Source: Piscicola geometra (lineage: Eukaryota > Annelida > Clitellata > Hirudinida > Piscicolidae). From it: a stretch of DNA of 64,000 nt. The notes under the pieces were generated by a model. The model did not search any database, was not told where the DNA came from, and saw nothing but the letters and a program-made list of their open reading frames with translations. A program made the translations under genes and the position numbers. Below, one piece after another: positions 1 to 11,078 of the stretch. Position 1 is the first letter of the stretch; the number at the start of each line of letters is the position of its first letter. The stretch spans positions 2,130,031 to 2,194,030 of the forward strand of contig OX030958.1 in assembly GCA_943735955.1 (NCBI GenBank). Reading direction: 5' to 3'.

Positions 1-960
1 ATGACTGTTGATAAAAATAGTTTAGCTTGATATTTAAGAGACATGGTTATAAACCATTGAAGTATCTAACTAGGATGAATATTGATATTTCGCTCAAACA
101 TCAATTTGTTTTTTATTTTTATTTTATTTAAAAAATGTTTTCACTAAAAAGGTTATAGACTAGAGTTTACTTGAAGAAAAAAATTATATAAAACTATAAC
201 TTATAGTTTCTTAGGTAGGAGAGAAGAAATCAGCAAATTTAAGCTCAACCGCTTTTTGGTCCGTTTCAAAAACTACATAATACAGATTCAAACTCTGCGC
301 AAAACTTGTTGAGCAAAAGTTAAGCATTTGTTGAGTTTAAATTTTACGTAAAACACCATGTATAAGGCGCGAATTTTTTGCTTCTCAAAACATAGTATTT
401 TCATTTGGAAAATCTTGTTTTTTTTTGTACTGAAAAAAAGACGTGCGTCAAACATTGTGTTTTTCGGTAAAAAGAAGTTTTTTACTGATCATGTAATAAA
501 CTTAATTTAAGAATTTTAAACAATCATTTTTTGAGAATCAGAATTTTTAAGAATCTTCCCGCTCATGTTGCGTTTTCGCAACATTTTGTTCCATTAAAAC
601 CTATGAAATAATTGTTTTTAGTTTTTCTTTAATTTGTATAGCAACCAATAAATTAAGTTTAAATGTAAATTTCATGTTGAAAAATGTTTCGGGTAGTGGC
701 GGTAAATGGCCTAAATCAAAACTACCAATTATAATTAATAAAGAATTTAAGATAGTTTATTAATGATATAAAAGAAAACCTACAAACTAAGTTCCATAGT
801 ATTCTTAGAGTTACGGCATTAATTTTTAAACTATGAGAAAGAATAAAGGAATAAGTTTAATATGAGATCCTAAACAGTCAATTATTTTTATAAATATTTA
901 GTTTAAACTAAATTTAGATGTTTTCTCAGTTACAAAATAATTTTTCGATCCGTTTGTGAA
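1..960. other. AT-rich non-coding DNA
   Basis: No frame with recognisable protein motifs and no clear terminal repeats were seen. Homopolymer-rich AT sequence leads into the hAT remnant that starts near 970. It could be decayed transposon sequence or intergenic DNA. Confidence 0.4.
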
Positions 961-969
961 AATCTTTTC

Positions 970-1260
970 TTCATTTCATTTACTGGAAGAAGTGTAGTAG
1001 CTGTTTTATTAGCAGATATTCTCAAATAAGCTTTGCAAACGACAAGCAGATACAGTCGTCCTAAGTTGAATTTTAATAAGCCGAAGGTCAAACAATGCTC
1101 TTTCTGCATCCTATAAAGTAACTGGCAGAGTCAGAGCAACATCGAGCATATATTGCTACACGGACTGAAGGCTGTTGGCACCAGAGAGTTCTTGCAGTTC
1201 GATACATGCTCCGCACGTAAACCTTATTGATGTAATTTCAAGCAGTCTTTGCACAGTTTT
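970..1260 (-). pseudogene. hAT transposase C-terminal remnant (ZMYM1-like type)
   Basis: Read on the minus strand, this stretch gives LTLPVTLxDAERALFDLRLIK followed by LRTTVSACRLQSL. This matches the hAT dimerisation region, whose usual form is LPVTxAxxERxFSxLKLIKxxLRSTMxxxRLxxL. Stop codons interrupt it and no N-terminal half was found, so it is a dead 3' fragment. A LINE is inserted just beyond its 5' side (1366-2422). Family assignment is by motif only. Confidence 0.65.
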
Positions 1261-1365
1261 AACATCCTTTCCATGAATGTTGCAGAATTCCGAAAGCTTG
1301 GGAGCTATTTTGTTTATCTGCGTTGCTTTATATATACTGTCTCATAGCGGGAAGAATGTATATAT

Positions 1366-2422
1366 TTTTGCGGATGATGCAGCACTGGTCACCCACACTG
1401 AAGCAGAACAGCAAAGACTGCTCGACAGGTTTTCCAAGGCATGCGATGAGTTTAGCCTACAAATCAGCCTCAAGAAAACACAGGTGATGGCACAGCACGC
1501 AGAACGACCTCACATCACTATCAACAACTATGCTCTGGAAGTCGTCAGCCAGTTTACCTACCTTGGTTCGACAATCACTGATGACTTCTCACTAGTTGCA
1601 GAACTGAACCAGAGGATCGGCGAAGCTTCGACAACCTTTGCCAGGCTGTCACCAAGAGTTTGGAGCAACAAGATGCTGACAATAAAGACAAAGACAGCTG
1701 TGTACAAAGCATGTGTTCTGAGCACTCTTCTTTACGCCAGTGAATCCTGGACACTATACGCATACCAGGAAAAAAGATTGAGCGCTTTCCACATGCGGTG
1801 TCTTCGACGCATGCTCGGGATCTCATGGCAAGACCGCGTCACAAACAACGAGGTGTTGGCGAGGGCAGCCATTTCAAGCATGACCACTCTTCTTCGTCAA
1901 AGACGTCTCCGATGGTTAGGACATGTACGTCGGATGGATGATGGCCGACTTCCCAAAGACGTGCTATTCGGCGAGCTTGCCTCAGGTTGGAGAGCAATTG
2001 GCAGGCCATACCTTCGCTACAAGGACGTCTGCAAGCGCGATCTAAAATCTACAGAGATCGACGTCAGCACCTGGGAATCGCTTGCTGAAGATAAAAGCAG
2101 ATGGAGGCAAGCTGTGCGCATGGGACTAGAAGCGGGGGAAGCAGAGATTCGTCGGCTTGCCAGTGAAAAGCGCTCCCGCAGAAAAGAAAAACAGCAGCGA
2201 TCTGCGACCAGCAGCCACCAACAATCAACAGCGAGCAACAACCAGAGGCGAGCAACAACCAGCAGCCAACAACAACCAGCTGCGAACGACAATCAGAAGA
2301 AAACAACAACCAACAAAGAACAACAACCATCAGAGAACAACAACCAGCAGCGACAAAACCACAGCGAAAAGTTCTCCCTCGGCGCAAGTCCATTGTCTAC
2401 TTAGACTGAAGGACGCCAACAA
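1366..2422 (+). mobile_element. 5'-truncated LINE with 23-bp target-site duplication
   Basis: A direct repeat, CATAGCGGGAAGAATG plus TATATAT, flanks the insert at 1343-1365 and 2423-2445. This is a long target-site duplication as expected from target-primed reverse transcription. The insert begins at the reverse-transcriptase FADD box, so the upstream endonuclease and most of the RT are lost. The frame then runs through a typical RT thumb and C-terminal region (YLGSTITDD, RRLRWLGHVRRMDD). This resembles the endonuclease-RT proteins of RTE/Jockey-like LINEs. The 3' part (about 2205-2355) is an imperfect AACAACCAGC-type repeat translated as Gln/Asn/Thr-rich sequence. Confidence 0.85.
1367..2404 (+). 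pseudogene. LINE reverse transcriptase C-terminal half
   Basis: The frame is open from the FADD catalytic box (about 1369) to the stop at 2404, roughly 345 residues of element sequence. Key motifs are FADDAALV, LKKTQVM, YLGSTI, YASESWTL and RWLGHVRRMDDGRLPKD. The ATG-initiated reading from 1277 includes host DNA upstream of the insertion and has no biological meaning. Lacking the endonuclease and RT fingers/palm, it cannot be active. Confidence 0.8.
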
Positions 2423-2445
2423 CATAGCGGGAAGAATGTATATAT

Positions 2446-3312
2446 GGTTTAAAAGTGTAGTTAAGGTCTAATGGTCTTTTATTTTTTTATAGTTTTTGTG
2501 ACATGTTAGTGTTATTTTAGTGGGATCTCTATGTTCTGTGTAGATATATAAAATATTTCGTGAGATAAAGGCCTGATGGCCATCTAGAGATAATATTTTT
2601 GTCCTATGGAATACTAAAAAACCCATTCCTCTCTCCCCCAAACCCCCTGGTTGCGCTACTGGATATTAGTGAGCTTGCAGAAGTCCAGTCGCTAACTGAT
2701 CTTCAAAGGTTAAACCATTTAACTAGAACTAGGTGAGAATCTCCAACATTAATTGCCACAAATTTAGAGGCAAAAATAAAAGTTTTTCTTTGTGTTTGAG
2801 AATAATTTTACGTTGGTCTATATTAAAATAAAAAGTATATTGTAAATTATGTGTTTCCTTCTCTGATAAAACGCAAGGCACCCTTCAAAGGACTAGAAAG
2901 ATGCCAGGCATACAATTAATGACCACTTCAATGGTGTTGAACCACCTCTTCATAAATCAAAAAACTAAAGAGACACTTACAAATGTTTTGCTGAAAAAGA
3001 AAAAAAAACTTTTCAGTTTTTATTGTAATCCCGAATCGAAAGCCGTCACGATATTCTCAAAGAGCACTTCAAAACTGCTCCCAGTTTCAAAATAAGCTCA
3101 TAAATATGGCAGTCAAATTTAAAAGTACATTCTGAAAGACGTTAACGCAAAGCTGGTCGAAGGTTTTTGCTAACAAAGTGTGAGAAGTGTCCGACGAAAA
3201 AAGTATTCCTACTTAACAAATTTTTTTTAAAAGTTCTGTAACTATGAGGCAAGACTGGTATGTGTCTTTTGGCAGACTGTCATTGGCAGTGCTTGTACAA
3301 CGTACCTATTAG
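2446..3312. other. AT-rich stretch, nothing recognised
   Basis: A 64-codon frame at 2901-3095 has no recognisable motif. I see no repeat borders or RNA gene. It is probably intergenic or decayed transposon DNA. Confidence 0.35.
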
Positions 3313-4161
3313 GTAGGGGAGACCGGGGCAAGAATACGAATGTCTTATATTTTTAGTGTTTCATTAGTTAAGAGTATGAAATGAACACTACTGGCTCCCC
3401 TAACTCCTTTTCGTTGAATAATAGTATGCAAATGTTAAAATCACTATTTTTGTTTTAATTGTGAAGCTTTTATTGTTTTCCGCGGTCACGTTATAATTTT
3501 CATGCACGGTTAAATAAGCTCTGATGCTAAAATAGGTAACATATTTCGTTTTAAAAACATAATTATTAGTAGTTTATTTATAATACTACCTATTAACATA
3601 AATAGTTGTCAATAAAAACAAAAATTTGTAACTAAGAGGTTCGGGGCATATTGACATGCTTGTCATCTTGATTCGTTTTTCATAATTTTCACAAATGAAT
3701 ATGATTATGATACTAGAGCTTTTATGTTGTTTAATTATTATTTAATTATTATAAATTAAGAAATACCGCAAAGAATTAATGTTGTAAATTATAGATAATT
3801 ACAGATGTCTAGATTTCATCTAATTTTTCTTATATTAAAATTTCTTTAATTTAATTATATATTTATAAATGTGAAAACATTGTTATCAACTATGCAAAAT
3901 ATTCAAAGATTAAAATTTTAAGCTTTTTTTCAGGTTTTTCTTCTTGTCCCGGTACTGGGGCAAATCAAAAATTTAGTAAGATTGTAGAAACTCTTCTTTA
4001 TTTCTTAGTTATATTCATTTTTAAAAGAGAATGTTGATATAATTATCCCAAAAAAAGAATGTTCCAACAGTTCATGAAAAAAATAGTTTTTGATCTTTAA
4101 AAATAAAATAACAAAACGACATGAATCGTTAACCAGGTCATATCAACCCGGTCTCCCCTAC
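3313..4161. mobile_element. MITE with GTAGGGGAGACCGGG terminal inverted repeats
   Basis: The left end reads GTAGGGGAGACCGGGGC and the right end reads CCCGGTCTCCCCTAC, so about 15 bp are perfectly inverted across 849 bp. The interior is AT-rich and non-coding. The flanks (TATTAG left, ATAGTC right) do not give an unambiguous target duplication, so the superfamily is left open. A fragment with the same subterminal sequence (GAACACTACTGG, then a CTCCTTTTCGTTGA-like block) recurs near 34880-35000. Confidence 0.75.
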
Positions 4162-4610
4162 ATAGTCAAACAATTTGCAATGAAGAGTCTTAGAAAAATT
4201 AAGTCTTCTATTTTGGATTCTGATTTTAAATAAAAAATATTTCATACATCTTTTTATATAATTTATAATTAGGATAAAACAAAAATATGACTATTCTTTG
4301 CGCCCTGATATTTTGCCGCTCCATACTATTAAATAATACATAAAACATTTTGTGTTCTCTCCACTTGCTGGATCCGCCTCTGGTATTATATACCATTTAC
4401 TTCTTACGTTATTTAGTTCTACGTCTAAAACTATAATTTCAGTAATTAAAATATTAATAATTTTTAAATATTTTCATGATCTTCAGCTGCTATCTATAAA
4501 TTGTTTCACGCATACTAGTTACCAGTCTCAAAAAACTTTTTTTAAATATATAATGAATTTCTCATGCACCTATCATTATTTGAAATTAATTTCTGATTGA
4601 ACTCTCGCAT
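4162..4610. other. AT-rich, nothing recognised
   Basis: An 82-codon frame at 4352-4600 has no motif and AT-driven composition, so it is not supported as a gene. Confidence 0.3.
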
Positions 4611-4614
4611 TCAT

Positions 4615-4770
4615 CCTCTTATTGGGTGAATGTATAGCGACTCCCAGCTTGACCTAGGTTCGAGTACAACCGATGTCGTGAAAATCCATTAGCTCAAATG
4701 AAAAATTTGGAGCCTAAGTAGCTTAGAATCTTGTTTGAATTATACGCCATTATAATAATGATTGTCACAA
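4615..4770 (+). mobile_element. tRNA-derived SINE, family 1 (diverged copy)
   Basis: A B-box-like TAGGTTCGAGTACAACC is followed by GGAGCCTAAGTAGCTTAGAATC and TATACGCCATTATAATAATGATTGTCA. The same body and tail occur at 25313-25480 and, inverted, at 44335-44520. The tRNA-like head is degraded here. The 3' segment resembles the 3' tail of the LINE ending near 24575. Confidence 0.65.
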
Positions 4771-6677
4771 TTATTAGCGGCTACAAAATTCTTTATCTCT
4801 GTTGACTCACTTATTTGAAGGCTTAGTTGAATGTTAAACAACAAAATTATTTTCAATTAAATCTGAAAAATGTATTGAAAGAAAATATTTATAAATTTAT
4901 TTATTTATTATAAATAATGAAATTTCCCTTGCATTAACGTTCCTGTCAATAAAGCACTGCGTAGAATTTCTCTTGAAAGTAAAAAATAAATGAAGAATTC
5001 TTCAACTGAAGAAACATCTGTTCAAAAGGAAAGATTATCAGCCTATTCTATGAAAATATAATCTTTGTACATTTTTATTTATCAGTTTGAATTACAACAT
5101 TATCTGAATAATCCTTTTTTTTCAAAACTGTTATAAGCAGTTTTTTTAAATAATATATTTATTTTAATGAAAAATTTAAAATATTTCAAAATTTTAAATT
5201 ATTCTAATTATTTCTTTATAAAGATATCAATAATTTTAACAAGATCTTAAAACATTAAAAAAAGATAAAGTTGTATACTCTTGATTAAAAATCAATCAAA
5301 TTTAAACAAATTTTATTATACTTTCAAAATTTTAAATTTGTATACTACGTTTTTTATAAATATACTTTTATTTTCCACCGTAAAATGCCAAGTTATTTTC
5401 AGAAACTATAATTTTTTTGCCGTTTGTGATCTAAAAATAAATTTTCATAACTATAATTTCAGAATTGATAATTTAATAATTAAGGCGAAAAAAAATAATA
5501 TTCAATTTCAATATTATTATACTTTTTTAATTTTGTGAAAATAAAATTATTAAATGAAATGAAATTGAAGTTTTTCAAAATGACAAATATTATAATTATA
5601 GTAGAAAAAAAATTTTTTCTTCAAATTTTCGAAGATTTCGCTAGAATTAAAGCCAAATAGAAGAAATTTTCTCAAACAAAAACTAAATTACATGAATTAT
5701 TCTTTTTCAACTTAACATTCAATTTTGTATAGTGAATCTTATTGATTTTTTAAAAAGCTAATCAATTGTATTTTCTTTAAAAATAGGCAATTGTATTTTT
5801 TATTGTTTAAAATACTATAATTTGGAAAAAAACACAAAATTATTCATATTAAAAAGATTTACATTTTATATACAATACAATGTATACATTATTGAAAACT
5901 TCTTTTAATTATATTATAAAAAAACTATGTTAAGAACAGAAAAACCTATGAGCGAAAAACTTCAATATTTAAAATTTTAATTTTTTATAATAGGTTGACA
6001 AAATATCTCTATTTACGAACATTTGAAATAAAAACTTTTTAAAAAGGTGAATATATTGTTATTTTGCGCTGCATTATAATGTGTTTATGGACGAAAATAA
6101 TTCTCATGAACTTTATAAAAAGTATATAAATAAAAATTGGTGTTGAAACTATTTAATATTGCACAGATTCAAAACATTTCTCTATAGTGTTGAGCTAGTG
6201 AGCGATCACTGAATCTTTAAAAAAAATTGTAATAAGAAATTCAAAATGAATTATTGCTATTTTAAATATTTTTACTATTACCCTGTCTAGAATGTATGGC
6301 GCAGTTTTTAGATAAAAACAGAAATTTAAAATTCATAGATATTTGATTTTAAAATTTATTGATTTTGATCTGTTCTCAAAGGGGCTGTAGTCTCAAATGG
6401 GACAGAACATATAGTGAGAAACTAATCGTGTATCTATAATTTCTAATAATGGTGTCAAATGGATGCAAAACAAAGCAGGAAAGAGAAAAGTCTAGAATGT
6501 TATATAAAAATTTCTTTTAAATCATACAAGTTTCCAAACGCTATTATTTAATCAAACTGATGGCTTTTATATACTCACGAATGAATACATTTGACATTTA
6601 AAAACTGAATAGACAGTTTAACTATCTGAATTATTGAAATAGGACCTTTTCATTCACACCATAAATCTATTCATAGT
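4771..6677. other. AT-rich non-coding stretch
   Basis: This is very AT-rich with poly-A/T runs. The only frame (5281-5538) has Lys/Asn/Phe-biased composition and no motif. I see no repeat borders. Confidence 0.35.
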
Positions 6678-8015
6678 TAGAGGTCGGACATGGACGATTT
6701 TTCATTCCCGGTCCCGTCCCGTTCCCGACTTTTTTTCCCCGCCCCTTCCCGTTCCCGATAGGACATCAGAATTTTAATTCCCGTACCAACACATTCCCGC
6801 AACTCGATTCTCGGCCATGACCTTTTCCCGAAATTTTTTTGTTTTTTATTTACTTTCGCTACCGTTTTCACTTATCCCAAACTTGCTAGTCCTAACATTT
6901 CTTTAAATTAATTATTTGAAAGTCAGAGAATAGTTCTTTTAATAAAATAAAAAAAACACGAATTAACTTTCAAATATTTAATAAAATGAAAGTATTGAAG
7001 TTAGTCATTGTTTTCGAGTAATTCCTCGTAAGTCTTTTCACACGGGTAAAACCGTTAAGAGTTTCAGCTTTCAAATTAAATGATTTTGGGTCTGAAGTTA
7101 AACGACCACATATTGAAAAATTCCGTTCACAGGAATATAACTTGCAGATATACTAAACAAAATTTTGGTTTCTTCTTGTAGTATTGGAAATTGCCTATTT
7201 TACTCCAATAAAATAAAATATATTTATAATCTTCAATTTTGTTGGGACGTAATTGTGAATATTTGTACAATTCATTCACTTCTGAATTTTTCAATAATGT
7301 TAGAAATATGTTTTTTTGACAACATTTTCATTCTCCACAACTTCAAATATAAAATTATTTGTATAATTTGATAGTATAATAATTTTATTATCATTTTTAC
7401 GCTATAAAAACAAACATAATAGGTCTAAAAAACCACCATTTGCACTGCAGCTTGGTCTGGCTGTACAAAATCAAATTAAATATTCTCTAATGAAAGTCTT
7501 GGTATTTATTTCTTATCTATCCGAATTTTTTTAATAATAATTCTTTCATACTGGAGATGCAACAGACAAGCTGCCATATGAATAAGATCAATGGGCATCT
7601 TTTCTTTTGTCGACTGATCAACTGAGCAATCATTTGGAAATTAATCATTCAAATTCAAAGTATTATTTTATCAAGTTAAAATAATATAACTGACCATTTT
7701 GATTTCATCTGACAAGTTTTCGTCATCACCCATTTGTTCTAATCTCCCTAATAGTTGGACTCGCCATAACAACTTCAAATGTAGTGTTGGAGATTTTGAC
7801 ATTGGCTAAGGTGGCTTCGTTATACATTTCTATTGCATTTAATACTTATACTAAGTACGGAGTATCTATGAAATAGAGTTTTCCATGCTTAGAAGTTTGC
7901 TGAAAAATCATTGTTAAAGAATCCAATCCCAATAACATTTATTCCCGTTTTTCCCGTTCCCGATTTAAAAGTTGATTTCCGTTTTCGTCTTTTCCCGAAA
8001 AAAAAGACAATCACT
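6678..8015. mobile_element. hAT-like MITE rich in TTCCCG repeats (degraded right end)
   Basis: The left end TAGAGGTCGGACATGGACGA matches the left end of the complete copy at 49995-50926. Multiple CCCGTTCCCGA-type hexamer runs lie near both ends (6705-6830 and 7940-8000). The internal sequence around ACACGGGTAAAACCGT and AAGTACGGAGTATC also recurs in that copy. The right terminus is eroded and no target duplication could be assigned. It has no coding capacity. Confidence 0.75.
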
Positions 8016-8059
8016 GGCGAAAAAATGTCTAGTATATAAAAAAAATAATAACTTATTCC

Positions 8060-8086
8060 TTTTTATTCAGGGCTGGATACGCCCAT
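8060..8086 (+). repeat. Solo right terminus of the CATGGGCGTA hAT family
   Basis: The sequence TTTTTATTCAGGGCTGGATACGCCCATG matches the right end of the element at 8149-11070. It is only 63 bp upstream of that element and has no matching left end nearby. It is probably a remnant of an adjacent or older insertion. Confidence 0.5.
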
Positions 8087-8766
8087 GGTGTGAATAAATT
8101 GCTATATACCGTCATTTATTCAAATTTGTTCTATACTATAGCGTAATTCATGGGCGTACTCAGGATGAGGCAAGGGGGGCAGCTCTTTTATAACTGGGTA
8201 ATTTTTACAAAGTTGCAAAATGTGAAAAACTACTGTTTTTGAGTACATACTCACAAATCTTTGTGGAATAAACTGTTTTGGGAATAGTATATTAAAATGT
8301 TAGAATCTTAAGTCTAAATAAAAATTTACATTTAATTAATTTAGAATTTTTTTTGCGAATGCTGGTTGTTTTGAATCTGTCAAGGAATGGCCGCAGCAGA
8401 CCAAGATGGCCGCTGGAAATCAAGTGAGCTGCGACATAAAGGAGAAAACCTTCCATAACAGCAGCAGTTCCACTGTTAGTAAGGACTTCTCCTTCACCTT
8501 CTATCGCAGCCTGGGCAAAATTAATCTAATAGCTAAATTTAATTTAATTTAGTCAATTTGATTAAATGACAATTCACATTAAGATACAAACTGGTGTATT
8601 TCTTTAGAAAACTAAATAATTTTGACGATTTTAAATTACATTTTTCATTAAATACAATATAAATTCATTTGAGGGAACAGAGCATTCCATATTGAGTACC
8701 CAGTTGCTCAACATGGAATTTTTTGGTGTTCATGTTTAAACTTTAAACATATGTTATGTTAACTGA

Positions 8767-8890
8767 GTTATGTGAACTCAAACATTAGACTAGATAAAAA
8801 AAGAAACACAAAGTTTTTCACTTTAAACTTTAAAGTAAAAAACTTTGTGTTTCTTTTTTTTATCTAGTCCTATGTTCGAGTTTACATAAC
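8767..8890. repeat. Long imperfect palindrome (snap-back hairpin)
   Basis: Two arms of about 60 bp, including ACTAGATAAAAAAAGAAACA and its reverse complement, face each other around 8828 with almost no loop. Transcribed, it would fold into a near-perfect hairpin. It may be a small fold-back element nested in the hAT. Confidence 0.7.
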
Positions 8891-10024
8891 TAGACAAGGT
8901 ATCAATATAATGGCTGGATAAATTTAAATTTAAATTATTTCTTATGTAATTGAGCTATGAAGCTACGTTTAAAAATCGCCCGACTTGTGCAACCTCCCCC
9001 TAGTAGTAGTCATAATTAATGAGACGTGTGTTTTGTTCAAGAACTAACGAGGAAATTATTTCGAAGTTTGATATCAGTCAAAGCGATTCGCAAGAAACTA
9101 AGGACTTAGATTTGAAAGCTACAACTTTTATTCTGAAAGTGAATTTTAAGTAATTAACCGTCAAGGCTGCTGCAGCATCTGTGCATACCTCAAAAAAGTT
9201 TTTAAATCAATGTTCTTCGCAATGAAATATTCATTCAAAACCTTTAACATTTAAACAATTGTTGTCTGCTTAAGAAACTCCATGCAAAACATCACGTCTA
9301 CAATAATGTCATTATAAGCTACAATGTAGCTTAGCTACATATTGATTATAACCAAGAAAATTAGCTCTGTTAGAAAAATCTTGGGATTCGTCAATCTGAA
9401 TGGCAAAAACGATGACTTATGTACTTTTTAAATAAGCTGCTTTTCAATTTGTTTTGCTATTTCATCCATTCTTTTAGCAAAAAATTAATTAATAACAATG
9501 TAAATAGTGTAAAAAATGTATTTTATACAAAACAGATCGCGGCCCATTGAGCAGAGCTTGGCTACCCACCAGTGGTCCGTAGACCACCACTCAAGAAACC
9601 GTGTTTTAGAAAACTTATTTAAACACAGAGACACTAGACTATTCTGGAACCTGCGAATTTATTGCTGGAGGTGATTCCGGCAACTTAACCATCTTTTGGG
9701 AAAACGAATTTAAACAATAAACAGATCTTATCATCAATTATTTTCTGATTCTTCTGGTCGCAAGCTTAAAACCTCTACAACCAGATCACATTTTTTATTA
9801 TTTTCTTTCAGCACTCTCTTTGAGTGTTATCATTAAAATTGGAATTTTTGACGCTGAGGGGATTTTGGATTTGTATGTTGTTTTTTTATGCAGGGGGTTG
9901 TTGTTGGATCTGAAAATTGCATTTGAGGTCTGGAAGTTGTGCTGAAGATGAATATTGTTTTGGATCTGTAAACTGCTCTTCGAAGCTGGGAACGATTGAA
10001 TAAGACTGTAGTGTATTTTCAAAG

Positions 10025-10506
10025 CTGGAATCGATTGATTGAGACTGGAGTGTGTTATTTAAGCTTTCTTTTGCATCCCATTTATGTAAAAGTGGATGAG
10101 CCCTTCAGAGGATTCTTAAATTTATTTAGATTTGGGGCTGTGACTATATTCTCTGGGAATGAATCCCAGGTGTTGATTTTTCTCATTGAAAATGTATTGA
10201 ATCTGAGATTCGATCTTGCTTGTAGCTTATTTATTCTTTTCGAGTGTCCTCTGGTGGTCGTTTTTGAGACTAATTCTAATACTGCCCAACGTCTTTATCA
10301 TATTTGTCATTTAGTAGTTTGTATGTTTCAATCATATCACCTCTCAGTCGTCTAAAACTTAAAATTGGTAGTTTTAACTTTTTTAGTTGATCTTCATGAA
10401 ATAGATTTTTTTTTAATTTTGTTGCTCTACGTTGTACTTTTTCCAAATATACTTTTTTTGTAGAATGGATTCCAGATTGCCGCACTTTTGACTTGTACAA
10501 CAGCAC
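10025..10506 (-). pseudogene. LINE reverse transcriptase C-terminal fragment
   Basis: The minus-strand frame reads VYLEKVQRRATKL, then LKKLKLPILSFRRLRGDMIE and TYKLLNDKYD. A frameshifted continuation gives RSNLRFNTFSMRKINTWDSF and LNKFKNPL. This is the conserved C-terminal block of CR1/Jockey-like LINE polymerases (EKVQRRATK...LPTLEYRRLRGDMIETYK). All catalytic RT motifs are absent, so it is a 5'-truncated copy in antisense orientation inside the hAT. Confidence 0.85.
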
Positions 10507-10589
10507 TAGAGTTTTTTATTAAGGTAAGAGAATGTTCTACGAATAATGCCCATTCAATTTTTTTGTTTTATTTTTTTTATTCATATGAT

Positions 10590-10925
10590 TTACCCTTTAG
10601 AGGAAAAAATTATAGATGAAGAAGTGTACGAAGAGTTATGCCGCATGTAATTTAAACCTTGACCCTGAGAAATATGTTGGTTTGGGCATTATTAATTTTA
10701 CTCTTTCTAACATGCACTACCAGCACTGTAGAACGTTCATTTAGCCTTCTTTAGTGAATTAAAACATGGCTGAGAAGCACTGATTGTAAAAACCGACTCA
10801 GTGGATTGGCCATGTTAAGCATTTATTGTTAATGGGTTTCAGCAAACAAAAAACCACTTATCGAAAAAGTAATTGCGAAGTTTGCAAGTTACCCTCAAAA
10901 GCTTCTTTTAAAAGATGACTTTTTT
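10590..10925 (+). pseudogene. hAT transposase C-terminus of the 8149-11070 element
   Basis: The plus-strand frames give TCTTSTVERSFSLL, then KHG, EALIV and KTDSVDWPC. This corresponds to the hAT dimerisation signature TxxTSTVERSFSxLRRIKTWLRST. Stop codons and frameshifts break it. No complete catalytic domain was found upstream, so the element is non-autonomous. Confidence 0.75.
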
Positions 10926-11078
10926 TGTATATTATGTAAATAAACTAATTTTTTCAATATTATATTAAAAAAATTAACGTTTTTTCAGGTTTAAGTGAAA
11001 CCAACATTTTAAAGTAAATTGAAAAACACAATAGCTGCCCCCCTTTTATTCGGGGCTGGATACGCCCATGGCGTAATT

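Larger units (their letters stand above)
8149..11070 (+). mobile_element. hAT transposon relic, 2.9 kb, with 8-bp target duplication
   Basis: The ends are CATGGGCGTACTCAG and CTGGATACGCCCATG. GCGTAATT occurs immediately outside both ends (8141-8148 and 11071-11078), a perfect 8-bp target duplication diagnostic of hAT elements. The 3' interior retains a broken transposase C-terminus. The element also holds a minus-strand LINE fragment (10025-10506), a large hairpin (8767-8890) and a GC-rich exon-like patch (about 8370-8520). Confidence 0.9.

Noticed and set aside
1367..2404. Bacterial-type reverse transcriptase, retron or DGR
   Set aside because: The motif context (FADD, RWLGHVRRMDD), the target duplication and the setting are those of a eukaryotic LINE.
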